Source of the DNA: an uncultured Rhodospirillales bacterium
GTDB taxonomy: Bacteria > Pseudomonadota > Alphaproteobacteria > Acetobacterales > Acetobacteraceae
Assembly (NCBI GenBank): GCA_903823665.1
Contig: CAIJTR010000102.1
Span: forward strand, 19,884-83,883
DNA: 64,000 nucleotides
Reading direction: 5' to 3'
A program made the translations under genes and the position numbers. Shown here one piece after another: positions 9,347 through 17,793 of this stretch. The first letter of the stretch is position 1, and each line of letters begins with the position of its first letter. The notes under the pieces were generated by a model. The model was not told where the DNA came from, made no database searches, and was given only the letters and a program-made list of their open reading frames with translations.

Positions 9347-10092
9347 TCAGCCACGAACTCCGATGAGCCGCTTCTTGTCTTCCGGCATGCCGAAAGGGCG
9401 CGCGGGATAGGTCGCGCAGGGCAGGAAGCGGGGGAAGGTTTGGGGGGATAGTTGGGGCGCGCCGCCAAACCAGGGTCGAAGCCGGATCACACTGCCCGGC
9501 GGACACTCCGTCCGGGCCTCCCATTGATGTAACGCGAACGGGATAAGTCTGTGCCACGGCGGGCGAAAAACCCTGTCTTGTGCGGGCGGATGCGCGCCAT
9601 TGCTGGAACGCCGCCCCGGTTGAACTCAAAGCTGACCGGAAGACCGATCCCCGAACCAATCGCACCGCAGGCAGCACCTCGCGCGTTTTTGGCGCGCAAC
9701 TGGCCAGCCGGGCCTTGTTCACAAGGCCACGATACGATCATCGCGCAGGTTGCGCGCAATCCGGATGGCTACGTGTGGCGGCGAGCATTGCTGCTCACAA
9801 AATTGGGGCCCGGAGAGAGAATGCGGCTGCGCGGAATATCATGCGCTTCATCAAACCCTGCCCGGCACGCAGCCAAAGCTGCACGCACCATGGCGCAAAT
9901 GCACCTTCGCTGCAAGCAAGCGTTGCAGGGAGGACACAGCGGGGCGGTTATCCTGTCGCCAGTCGGTAAGGTGCGACGCTCAAGCGCGGCGCACCCAACA
10001 ATACCATGAATCAGCCGCAATCAGCGTTTAGGGTGATTTTCTGAAGGTGATGTGGTAGAAAGCCGCACTCGAATCCCAAGGATTGTGAAGTC
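9347..10092. other. Divergent intergenic region, probable rne leader
   Basis: About 745 bp between the divergent rne and amidase starts. Open frames exist on both strands but have no recognisable product and no clear ribosome binding sites, so I reject them. Two compact hairpins are visible: GCGCG/CGCGC at 9681-9697 and GGCCTTG-TTCA-CAAGGCC at 9711-9728. RNase E genes are commonly preceded by a long, structured, self-cleaved 5' leader, and the rne-proximal part may serve that purpose. The amidase promoter must also lie here. Confidence 0.45.
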
Positions 10093-10869
10093 GTGATCAC
10101 GCGCCGTTTGATGCTGGCTGCTGGCGTTACTGCCCGGTTCTGTGTGCCGGACGGGCATGCGGCCGTGCCGCGCTCGAATGTGCCGATGGTGGTGCTTGAT
10201 CCTGGCCATGGCGGGAAGGATCCGGGTGCGATTGGCGTCACGGGCACGTATGAGAAGCATGTGGCACTTGCCTCCGCGCAGGAATTGCAGCGGCAGCTTA
10301 ATGCTACGGGCAAGTATCGGGTGGAGCTGACGCGCACGCGCGACGTGTTTATTCCACTGCCGCAGCGGGTGACGATCGCGCAAAAGCACGGGGCGTCGCT
10401 GTTCGTGTCGATGCACGCCGATGCGCTGACGGATCACTCGGTGCGCGGGGCGAGCGTTTATACGCTGGGCGATCATGCGTCAGATGCGCAGACGGCGGCG
10501 CTGGCGGTGCGGGAGAATTCGGCGGATCGCTACGCCGGGCCGGGCTTTCGTGATGCGCCGCCGGACGTGGCCAAAATTCTGACCAGCCTGGTGCGGCAGG
10601 AGACGCGGACGGGGTCGGCGCGGATGGCGCATAGCGTGGTGAACAATTTCAGCCGCGATATTCGCCTGTTGCAGAACCCGCAGCGGCAGGCCGGGTTTGC
10701 GGTGCTGAAGGCCGCGGATATTCCATCGGTGCTGGTTGAGATGGGCTTTATGTCCAACGCACAGGACGAGGCCGCGTTGCGGCAGGCGGATCATCGGGTG
10801 CGGGTGGCGGCGGCGATGAAGAGCGCGATTGAGGCCTATTTCGCGGCCTTGCCGAACGCGGCCGGCTGA
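10093..10869 (+). CDS. amiC: N-acetylmuramoyl-L-alanine amidase (Amidase_3)
   Basis: Periplasmic zinc amidase that cuts the amide bond between MurNAc and the stem peptide, chiefly during daughter-cell separation. The 258 residues begin with a signal-like segment containing a twin-arginine-type TRRLMLAAG, then the catalytic domain. Zinc and catalytic residues are in DPGHGGKDPGA (His), the Glu of YEKHVALA, the His of SMHADA and the Glu of VEMGFMSN. It starts with GTG at 10093. There is no AMIN domain, so it is shorter than E. coli AmiC; the symbol is by family. The PBP1A gene follows after 39 bp in the same direction, an arrangement I recall as common in alphaproteobacteria, so synthesis and cleavage of peptidoglycan are probably co-expressed. 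Confidence 0.88.
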   Translation: MITRRLMLAAGVTARFCVPDGHAAVPRSNVPMVVLDPGHGGKDPGAIGVTGTYEKHVALASAQELQRQLNATGKYRVELTRTRDVFIPLPQRVTIAQKHGASLFVSMHADALTDHSVRGASVYTLGDHASDAQTAALAVRENSADRYAGPGFRDAPPDVAKILTSLVRQETRTGSARMAHSVVNNFSRDIRLLQNPQRQAGFAVLKAADIPSVLVEMGFMSNAQDEAALRQADHRVRVAAAMKSAIEAYFAALPNAAG

Positions 10870-10908
10870 ACACTTCGCCCGAAGCGGTAATTGTGCGATA
10901 AACTGGAC

Positions 10909-13506
10909 ATGTCCGAGATTTTCACCGCTGGCGAGCCACTCGCCCCACGACGCGCCGAGAGGGAGCCGCCGGGGGACCCGCGTGGCCCTACGCCGAAGGA
11001 GCCGAAACCACCAAAGCCCAAGCGAGGCTTTTCGGTGTGGCGGCTGCTTGGGCGGATTGTGTCGGTTTTTATCGGTCTTGGCCTGCTCGGCGGCGTGTTG
11101 AGCGGTCTGGTGGTTTATGCCGCCTACAAGAAATATTCCGCCGATCTGCCGGATATCGCCACGCTGCAGACGTATCAGCCACGGGTGATGAGCCGGGTTT
11201 ATGCGTCCGACGACCGCCTGCTGGCGGAGCTTGCCACCGAGCGGCGGATTTTTGTGCCGTTTCCGGCCATTCCCGATCTGGTGAAAAGCGCGTTCATCTC
11301 TGCTGAGGATCAGAACTTCTACGTGCATCGCGGCGTGGACCCGGTGGCGGTGCTGCGGGCGGCGGTGACGGATGTGATGATGTATGGCACGGGGCATCGC
11401 CCGGTGGGGGCCTCCAGCATCACGCAGCAGGTGGCGAAGAACATGCTGCTGAGCAATGAGGTCAGCCTCTCCCGCAAGGTGCGCGAGGCGCTCCTGGCGC
11501 TGCGCATCGAGGGCAGCATGTCCAAGGAGCGTATCCTGGAACTTTATCTGAATGAGATTTACCTGGGCCAGCAGGCATATGGCGTGGCGGCGGCAGCGCA
11601 GTCGTATTTCAACAAATCGCTGAATGAGCTGACCATTCCAGAGGCGGCATTCCTAGCGGCGCTGCCGAAAGGGCCGAACAACTACAATCCGTTCCGTTAC
11701 CCGGAGGTGGCGCGGACGCGGCGGGATTACGTGATCGACCGCATGGAACAGGACAGGGTGATCACGGCGGAGGAAGCGGCGGCTGCGAAGGCCGATGCGG
11801 TGCGTCCTGCGCCGTTCCGGCGGGCTGAGACGCTGGCAGGGGGCGAATATTTCACCGAGGAGGTGCGACGCTGGCTGGTCGATCAGTATGGCGCGGAGCA
11901 GACGACGCAAGGCGGGATGGTGGTGCGCACCACACTTGATCCGGCGTTGCAGGTGGCGGCGGACAAGGCTCTGCGCGACGGGCTGATGCAGTATGATCGC
12001 GGGCATGGCGGGTGGCGTGGGCCAGTGGCGCACGTGACGTTGCCTGCGGACTTCAAGAACTCCTGGCCGCGCGTGCTGGCGGCTCAGCCGCATCCGCCGG
12101 GACAGTTGGCGGAGTGGCGCACCGGGCTGGTGCTAGAGACGACGGACGGGGCGGCGCAGATTGGGTTTGTGACACCAGCACCCGCGTTGACGCCTCGGGT
12201 GATGCCGGTGGCGCTGGGTGAGCTCGGTTGGGCCCGGCCGAACAAGGCGGGGCAGTTGGGGCCTGCGCCGAAGCGCGTGACGGATGTGCTGCAGACGGGC
12301 GATATCGTGATGGTGGAGCTTTTGCCGGCCACCGCAGCCCAGGGCAAAACAGCGGCGCGGCCGGAGCGGCTGGTGCTGCGGCAGATTCCCGCCGTGCAGG
12401 GAGCATTGGTCTCTCTCGACCCCGCCACAGGGCGCGTGTTGGCGCTGTCCGGCGGGTGGAGCTTTGAGAACAGCCAGTTCGACAGGGTGACGCAGGCGCA
12501 GCGGCAGCCTGGGTCGAGCTTTAAGCCGTTCGTTTATCTGACGGCGCTGCAGGCGGGGATTTCCCCCAGCCAGAAGTTCCTCGATGCGCCCTTCGTGCTC
12601 GATCAGGGGGCTGCGGGGAAGTGGCGGCCGGGGAATTATGAGCTGGATTTCAATGGGCCGGTGCCGCTGCGTATTGCACTGGAGAAGTCGCTCAACCTCG
12701 TGACCGTGCGGGTGGCGGACAAGGTTGGGATGGAGGCGGTGGCGAAGAACGCGATTGCCTTCCATGTGGTGGACAAAATGCCGCGCGTGTTGCCGGGAGC
12801 ACTTGGTGCGGTTGAGACGACGGTGATGCGGCAGTCCGGCGCCTATGCGTCGCTGGCCGCCGGGGGGCGTGAGGTGGTGCCCACGCTGATCGACTCTGTG
12901 CAGGACCGTGACGGGCATATTATCTGGGCGAATGATTCTCGTCCCTGCCCCACGTGTGGCGATCCGTCGCGGATGCCGGTACTGGCTGATACTCGGCCAC
13001 AGATTGCAGATGCGGCGAGTGTGTTTCAGTTGCTCGGCATGATGCAGGGCGTGGTGCAGCGTGGCACTGGGGCTGCGGCGGGCGCTGGCCTGGGGCGGCA
13101 GATTGCGGGCAAGACCGGTACAACGCAGGATTTCAATGATGCGTGGTTTGCAGGCTTCACGCCGGATTTGGTGACCGTGGTTTGGATCGGCTTCGACACG
13201 CCGGCGAGCCTTGGCGTGAACGAGACGGGTGGCGCGATTGCAGCGCCGGTCTGGCATGATTTCATGGCGGTGGCGCTGAAGAACCGGCCGAATTTGAAAT
13301 TTGTGCAGCCGCCTGGCGTGACGATGGCGAGCTGGGACAGTGGGTATGGCACGGTGACGGACGCGTTCAAGCCTGATCAGGTGCCCGGTGCCTCTGGCCC
13401 CGCCGGTGGTGCTGGCAGCGATGCGGGTGGCGATCCCTCTGTCACAAGCAGCCAAGTGAAACAAACGACCGCTGGTGTGGACACCGGCCTGGGCGGATTG
13501 TATTGA
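10909..13506 (+). CDS. mrcA: Penicillin-binding protein 1A, bifunctional
   Basis: Class A PBP of 865 residues that polymerises glycan strands and cross-links peptides. A proline-rich cytoplasmic N-terminus precedes one transmembrane helix (about 45-70). The GT51 glycosyltransferase domain shows EDQNFYVHRGVD, GASSITQQVAKN and the ELYLNEIYLG motif. An OB-like insert separates it from the transpeptidase domain, which has the acylation motif SSFK (PGSSFKPF), the SLN triad and KTGTT. The tail is Gly/Ser-rich. An in-frame GTG lies six codons earlier, but ATG 10909 is the more likely start. It lies downstream of the amidase and ahead of a strong hairpin terminator. Confidence 0.95.
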   Translation: MSEIFTAGEPLAPRRAEREPPGDPRGPTPKEPKPPKPKRGFSVWRLLGRIVSVFIGLGLLGGVLSGLVVYAAYKKYSADLPDIATLQTYQPRVMSRVYASDDRLLAELATERRIFVPFPAIPDLVKSAFISAEDQNFYVHRGVDPVAVLRAAVTDVMMYGTGHRPVGASSITQQVAKNMLLSNEVSLSRKVREALLALRIEGSMSKERILELYLNEIYLGQQAYGVAAAAQSYFNKSLNELTIPEAAFLAALPKGPNNYNPFRYPEVARTRRDYVIDRMEQDRVITAEEAAAAKADAVRPAPFRRAETLAGGEYFTEEVRRWLVDQYGAEQTTQGGMVVRTTLDPALQVAADKALRDGLMQYDRGHGGWRGPVAHVTLPADFKNSWPRVLAAQPHPPGQLAEWRTGLVLETTDGAAQIGFVTPAPALTPRVMPVALGELGWARPNKAGQLGPAPKRVTDVLQTGDIVMVELLPATAAQGKTAARPERLVLRQIPAVQGALVSLDPATGRVLALSGGWSFENSQFDRVTQAQRQPGSSFKPFVYLTALQAGISPSQKFLDAPFVLDQGAAGKWRPGNYELDFNGPVPLRIALEKSLNLVTVRVADKVGMEAVAKNAIAFHVVDKMPRVLPGALGAVETTVMRQSGAYASLAAGGREVVPTLIDSVQDRDGHIIWANDSRPCPTCGDPSRMPVLADTRPQIADAASVFQLLGMMQGVVQRGTGAAAGAGLGRQIAGKTGTTQDFNDAWFAGFTPDLVTVVWIGFDTPASLGVNETGGAIAAPVWHDFMAVALKNRPNLKFVQPPGVTMASWDSGYGTVTDAFKPDQVPGASGPAGGAGSDAGGDPSVTSSQVKQTTAGVDTGLGGLY

Positions 13507-13518
13507 CCGCCTCCCTTC

Positions 13519-13554
13519 GACCATGCCGCGTTTCCGTTGAAACGCGGTATGGTC
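13519..13554 (+). terminator. 16-bp hairpin terminator after mrcA
   Basis: GACCATGCCGCGTTTC (13519-13534) pairs with 13539-13554 around a CGTT loop. All 16 positions pair, one as G-T. A moderately T-rich stretch (TATTTGTTTG) follows. It lies 12 bp after the mrcA stop and 79 bp before prfB, so it probably ends the amidase-mrcA transcript. Confidence 0.75.
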
Positions 13555-13633
13555 TAGGTATTTGTTTGATCGCGTGATTCAGACCTCCGGTGAGTCCACC
13601 TGCGGCCATCACGCTCTAGCCATCTGGTGTAGC

Positions 13634-14765
13634 ATGTCCACCGAATCCGACGCCCTTAACGACCAGATCAAGCAGTCGATTGCGCTGCTGAGGAGGCATC
13701 TTTGACTGGGATGTCGCCACCGCTCGCCTCGATGAGCTGAACAATCAGGCGGAAGACCCCGACCTTTGGAAAGACCCCACGGCAGCACAGGCGCTGATGC
13801 GGGAGCGCAATGCCATCGCGTCCAGCATGGAGGCGGTGATCCGCATGGAACGCGAGGCGGCGGATGCCACGGAACTGCTGGAAATGGCGGAGGCTGACGG
13901 CGATACCGGGCTGATGGCCGAGGCCATGGCGGCGTTGCAGGCGCTGGTGGCTGAGGGCAAGCATCGCGAGATTGAGAGCCTGCTGTCGGGCGAGGCGGAC
14001 GGGCTGGACTGCTTTGTGGAAATCAACGCCGGTGCTGGCGGGACGGAGGCTCAGGACTGGGCCGAGATGATCCTGCGCATGTATACGCGCTGGGCGGAGA
14101 AGCGCGGCTTCAAGACGACGATTATGGAAGAGTCGGAGGGTGAGCAGGCGGGGATCAAATCCGTCACCATCCAGATGACCGGACAAGCGGCGTATGGCTG
14201 GATGAAGACCGAGGCGGGGGTGCATCGGCTGGTGCGGATCAGCCCGTTTGACAGCCAGGCGCGGCGGCAGACCAGCTTTGCCAGCGTGTGGGTGTATCCG
14301 GTGGTCGATGACAGCATCGAGATCGAGATCAATCCGGCGGATTTGCGGGTGGACACGTATCGTGCGTCCGGTGCCGGTGGGCAGCACGTGAACAAGACTG
14401 AGTCTGCCATTCGCATCACGCATATTCCATCAGGCATTGTGGTGGCGTGCCAGACCGATCGCAGCCAGCATCGCAACCGGGCCACCGCAATGGGAATGCT
14501 GAAGGCACGGATGTATGAGGCGGAGTTGCAGCGGCGGGAGGCGGCTTCCAACACCATCGAGGCGGCCAAGACCGATATCGGCTGGGGCCATCAGATCCGC
14601 AACTATGTGCTGGCCCCGTATCAGCTGGTGAAGGATCTGCGCACCGGCGTGGAAAAGGGCAATCCGGACGCGGTGCTGGATGGCGAGCTGGATGATTTCA
14701 TGGCCGCCGCCCTTGCCGCGCGTGCGGGTGCCACGCGTTCAACGGCGAGTGCGCAGGCGCAATAA
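13634..14765 (+). CDS. prfB: Peptide chain release factor 2, programmed +1 frameshift
   Basis: RF2 terminates translation at UGA and UAA. The gene starts at ATG 13634, reads 23 codons to an in-frame TGA at 13703-13705, and continues in the +1 frame from GAC at 13704 (DWDVATARLDELN) to 14765, giving about 376 residues. The frameshift cassette is complete: a Shine-Dalgarno-like AGGAGG at 13691-13696, then CAT, the slippery CTT and TGA C. This is the classical autoregulatory switch, in which low RF2 favours slipping. The second frame carries the tripeptide anticodon SPF and the catalytic GGQ in GAGGQHVNKTES. Annotating only the downstream frame (from 13797) would truncate the protein. Confidence 0.97.
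13685..13706 (+). promoter_or_regulatory. prfB recoding (frameshift) site
   Basis: AGGAGG at 13691-13696 is followed by CAT CTT TGA C. The internal Shine-Dalgarno sequence is three bases upstream of the slippery CTT codon, as in E. coli, where the equivalent is AGGGGG TAT CTT TGA C. The UGA followed by C is a poor termination context, which favours the shift when RF2 is scarce. Confidence 0.95.
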
Positions 14766-15023
14766 CGCGTTCTTCGTCACGGGTTGTGTGGTGGGCGTAA
14801 GTCTATGGCTATGCATTAAATTATCGCAGTATTTGATCATAAATTATCACTTATTAGATGAATCGATGACGCGTCGCTTAAGTTAACGTTTTGGGGAATG
14901 TTAACAATATCGATCATTTTTAATTTTTGTTTGATATTCAAAAATTCTCACGAGTATGTGATCACAGAACGGCATCCCTGTGGCTGCGCCTTTTTGTGAG
15001 CTTGCTGACCTGCGGAGATTTCT
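14766..15023. other. AT-rich intergenic region upstream of Hint gene
   Basis: About 260 bp, markedly AT-richer than its surroundings, with no gene. Two GTTAAC palindromes flank a short spacer around 14880-14903. The Hint-domain gene has a GGAG ribosome site at 15014-15017. The composition suggests a promoter region or recently acquired DNA. Confidence 0.4.
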
Positions 15024-15953
15024 GTGTCCGGATCACTTAGCTACACCACCACGTTCTATAGTTGGTTGATTCAGCTAAGTGATGCCCCGAGTCCTGGCGG
15101 CACTCAAACTGTTGTGGCTGAGACTGATCTGGCGCTTTCGCCGTTCAATTCCGGGATCTCATTGACGTTTGTGGGCACCCCCGGTGCGGGGAGTTATGAC
15201 GGGCTGGCGTTTGGCTCGAACGAAATCAACTCGACGTATTCTGGCTATTTTGGCACTGATCCGAGTGGCAATGCTGCGGGGCCGATTGTTCAAATTGGCA
15301 ACACGTTTTATCTGCTGTCAGATTGGGCGATTGGGGTCGCTGGCGGCACTACGCTGTCCAGCGGCACGGCGAGCAGTCCGTTTGTGACGGACGTGGCGCA
15401 GTCGCTTTGTCTGCTTGAAGGCACGCTCATCGCCACACCGTTCGGACCGCGCGCCATAGAGTTGCTGGTGGGCGGTGATCTGGTGATCACTGCGGCGGGT
15501 GAGGTCAGGCGCATTGCCTGGGTGGGGTATGAGGCCGTTAGCAACGGTCGGGCACGGGCACAATACGACCAACCGGTGCGTATCTCGGCTGACGCGTTTG
15601 GTCCTGGTATGCCGGATGCGGATTTGTGGCTTAGCCCGGATCATGCGGTGTTCAGCAGCGGCGTGCTGATCCCGGCGCGATGCCTGGTGAACGATGGCAG
15701 CGTGATGCATGTCGCGCGATCGCAATACACCTACTGGCATGTGTGCCTGGAGACGCATGACGTGATCCTGGCGCAGGGCCTGCCGGTGGAATCGCTGCTG
15801 GCGGATTTCGACACGCTGGACGGGTTCGACAATGCCGGTTCGGCCCCGTATCCCGATCCGTTCGCAGCCCCTTGCGCGCCGGTGGTGACGCAGGGTCCGG
15901 TTGTGGAGCGGGTGCGTGCGGTGTTGGCGCGGCAGAGCGCTTTGGTGGGCTGA
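15024..15953 (+). CDS. Hint-domain protein
   Basis: A 309-residue protein whose C-terminal part is a Hint (hedgehog/intein-type) domain. It begins at about residue 130 with CLLEGTLIATPFG, giving the possible nucleophilic Cys and the Gly-Thr turn, and continues with SPDHAVF, the conserved histidine block. Such Hint_2 proteins are common and often multicopy in Acetobacteraceae and other alphaproteobacteria; their function is unknown, perhaps self-cleavage or surface display. The first 125 residues are Ser/Thr/Gly-rich beta-type sequence without a clear signal peptide. Start is GTG 15024 with GGAG at 15014. It ends convergently with tsaC; the two stops share a small hairpin. Confidence 0.8.
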   Translation: MSGSLSYTTTFYSWLIQLSDAPSPGGTQTVVAETDLALSPFNSGISLTFVGTPGAGSYDGLAFGSNEINSTYSGYFGTDPSGNAAGPIVQIGNTFYLLSDWAIGVAGGTTLSSGTASSPFVTDVAQSLCLLEGTLIATPFGPRAIELLVGGDLVITAAGEVRRIAWVGYEAVSNGRARAQYDQPVRISADAFGPGMPDADLWLSPDHAVFSSGVLIPARCLVNDGSVMHVARSQYTYWHVCLETHDVILAQGLPVESLLADFDTLDGFDNAGSAPYPDPFAAPCAPVVTQGPVVERVRAVLARQSALVG

Positions 15954-15961
15954 AGCCCGCC
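15944..15961. terminator. Small bidirectional hairpin
   Basis: GGTGGGC at 15944-15950 pairs with GCCCGCC at 15955-15961 around TGAA, with one T-G pair. It spans the stop codon of the Hint gene and touches the stop of the convergent tsaC gene. No T-run follows, so its efficiency is uncertain. Confidence 0.4.
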
Positions 15962-16923
15962 TACCGCGGTGCGGCGGCTCTCGACAGACGGTCGTTGATG
16001 GCGAGGCCGAGGCCGGACTCTGGGATTGGCATGACGGCGATGGCGGAGGCTCCGGCATCCAGCCGTCTCAGACCGTCGAACAGGCGGGAGGCGGCTTCCA
16101 CGAGATCGCGGGTTTCGCTCAGTTGGAATACGGATGCGGCACCTGGCGGGGGTGGACCGAAGGCGAGCAATGCCTCGTTAGCGCTGACCGATGTCGCATT
16201 GAGGCGCACAGGCAGCTTCGGCGCGTAATGGGATAGCAACATGCCCGGCGAGCGCAGGGATTGCGTGGCTTGGGCGGCGGCGAGGGGCAGGCCGCGCTGG
16301 ATGGGGCCTATGACGGCTTCGATGGCCTCCTGCGTGACGCCGCCTGGGCGCAGCAGAAACGGGCGGTGACCGGAGAGGTCGAGCACCGTTGATTCGACCC
16401 CAACGGGGCATGGACCGCTGTCGAGTATGGCGTCGATGCGGCCGTCGAGGCCTTCGAGCACATGGGCAGCGGTGGTGGGGCTGACTTCGCCGGAGCGATT
16501 GGCGGAGGGGGCGGCAATCGGCCTTCCGCAGGCACGTAGAAGGGCGAGTGCGATGGTGTTAGCGGGCACGCGCACGGCCAGTGTGTCGAGCCCTGCCCCG
16601 GCGAGCAAGGCCACTTTGCAGGTGACGCGGCGGGGGAGGACCAGGGTGAGTGGTCCTGGCCAGAAGGCAGCGGCGAGGGCTCGGGCTGTGTCTGACGCCA
16701 CCACATCGATGAAGGCAGCGTCCGCACTTGGGTAGTGGCAGATCAGCGGATTGAAATGCGGGCGGCCTTTGGCGTCGAACACGCGGGCGACGGCGCGATT
16801 GTTGGTGGCGTCGGCACCTAAGCCATAGACGGTTTCCGTTCCGAAGGCTGCGAGGTGGCCGGTGCAGAGCAGTTCGGCGGCGCGGGCGATGCCCTCTGGC
16901 GTGGCCGTTAGGCGTTCGGTCAT
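15961..16923 (-). CDS. tsaC: L-threonylcarbamoyladenylate synthase (Sua5/YrdC)
   Basis: Makes threonylcarbamoyl-AMP from threonine, bicarbonate and ATP for t6A37 of ANN-decoding tRNAs. The 320 residues show the YrdC domain first (TETVYGLGADA, KGRPHFNPLI, SANRSGEVSPT) and then a C-terminal Sua5 extension containing SHYAPKLP, so it is the long Sua5 form rather than short E. coli TsaC. Its start overlaps the cysQ stop by four bases (ATGA), so the two are translated from one message. Confidence 0.93.
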   Translation of the reverse strand: MTERLTATPEGIARAAELLCTGHLAAFGTETVYGLGADATNNRAVARVFDAKGRPHFNPLICHYPSADAAFIDVVASDTARALAAAFWPGPLTLVLPRRVTCKVALLAGAGLDTLAVRVPANTIALALLRACGRPIAAPSANRSGEVSPTTAAHVLEGLDGRIDAILDSGPCPVGVESTVLDLSGHRPFLLRPGGVTQEAIEAVIGPIQRGLPLAAAQATQSLRSPGMLLSHYAPKLPVRLNATSVSANEALLAFGPPPPGAASVFQLSETRDLVEAASRLFDGLRRLDAGASAIAVMPIPESGLGLAINDRLSRAAAPR

Positions 16924-17684
16924 GGATGGGCTGCGGCCACGAAATGTGGGTTCTCGAAGCCGGGTTTGCCGTAGCGCAAAGGCAGGCCCGTCTCCGCGTC
17001 ACGCACGGAGCCTCCGGCGGCTTCGAGCAGGGCCTGGGCGGCGGCGGTGTCCCACTCCATGGTGCGGCCGAAGCGGGGATAGAGATCGGCCAGACCCTCG
17101 GCGATGCGGCAGAATTTCAGGGCGGAGCCGGTGTGGAGCGTGTGGGCGACGGTGCGGCCTTCGAGATATGGCTGCATGCGGGCGTGGTTGGCGGAGCGGC
17201 GGGAGGCGACGACGGTGATCCCCTCCTCCGGTGGTGGGCGCACGTTGATGCGGTGTTCGCCGGTGGCGTCTCGCTTGACGGCATGGCCGCCCACGATGCC
17301 TCCGTAGAGGGTTCCGTAGGCTGGGCCGCCGACGACGCCCATGACGGGCACGCCGTGGCGCACGAGGCCGATGCAGACGGCGAAATCATCGGTGCTGCCA
17401 GCGAATTCGCGCGTGCCGTCCAGCGGATCGACGAGCCAGAGATATTCGGCCTCGGCGGGGATGTGGCCTGCCGCCATCTCCTCCTCCGCCACCACCGGAA
17501 TATGCGGCGTGGCTTCGCGCAGGGCGGCGGCGATGATCAGTTCAGCGGCGTGATCGGCTTCGGTGACGACGGAGGCATCGGCCTTGTGCATCGTCTCGAA
17601 GCCGCGGGCTCGGATGGCGAGGATGGCGTGACCGGCCTCATCGGCGAGGCGAAATGCCAGATCGAGCAAATGATTCATGTTCAT
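16920..17684 (-). CDS. cysQ: 3'(2'),5'-bisphosphate nucleotidase family (CysQ)
   Basis: Member of the inositol monophosphatase superfamily, 254 residues, probably hydrolysing PAP left over from sulfate activation. Metal-binding motifs are present: EEE near residue 66, LVDPLDGTREF at about 83 and EWDTAAAQALLEAAGG near 215. The REF after DPLDGT favours CysQ over inositol or histidinol phosphatases. Two ATG codons lie close together at 17684 and 17678; I keep the first. It is translationally coupled to tsaC. Confidence 0.85.
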   Translation of the reverse strand: MNMNHLLDLAFRLADEAGHAILAIRARGFETMHKADASVVTEADHAAELIIAAALREATPHIPVVAEEEMAAGHIPAEAEYLWLVDPLDGTREFAGSTDDFAVCIGLVRHGVPVMGVVGGPAYGTLYGGIVGGHAVKRDATGEHRINVRPPPEEGITVVASRRSANHARMQPYLEGRTVAHTLHTGSALKFCRIAEGLADLYPRFGRTMEWDTAAAQALLEAAGGSVRDAETGLPLRYGKPGFENPHFVAAAHP

Positions 17685-17793
17685 CCGCTACCCATACAGG
17701 CCGCAGGGGCGCTGCGCCAAGCTTGCTGGCTGGCTGGTCAAGTGGGGCAAGACTGCTACAGTCCGCGAAATTGCGTTCAACCGGGGGCCGTTC

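Noticed and set aside
9551..10009. 152-codon open frame between rne and the amidase
   Set aside because: No recognisable domain, no good ribosome site, and competing frames on both strands; the region reads better as leader and promoter.
13797..14765. prfB taken as starting at 13797 or as a pseudogene
   Set aside because: The frameshift cassette upstream joins it to the ATG at 13634.
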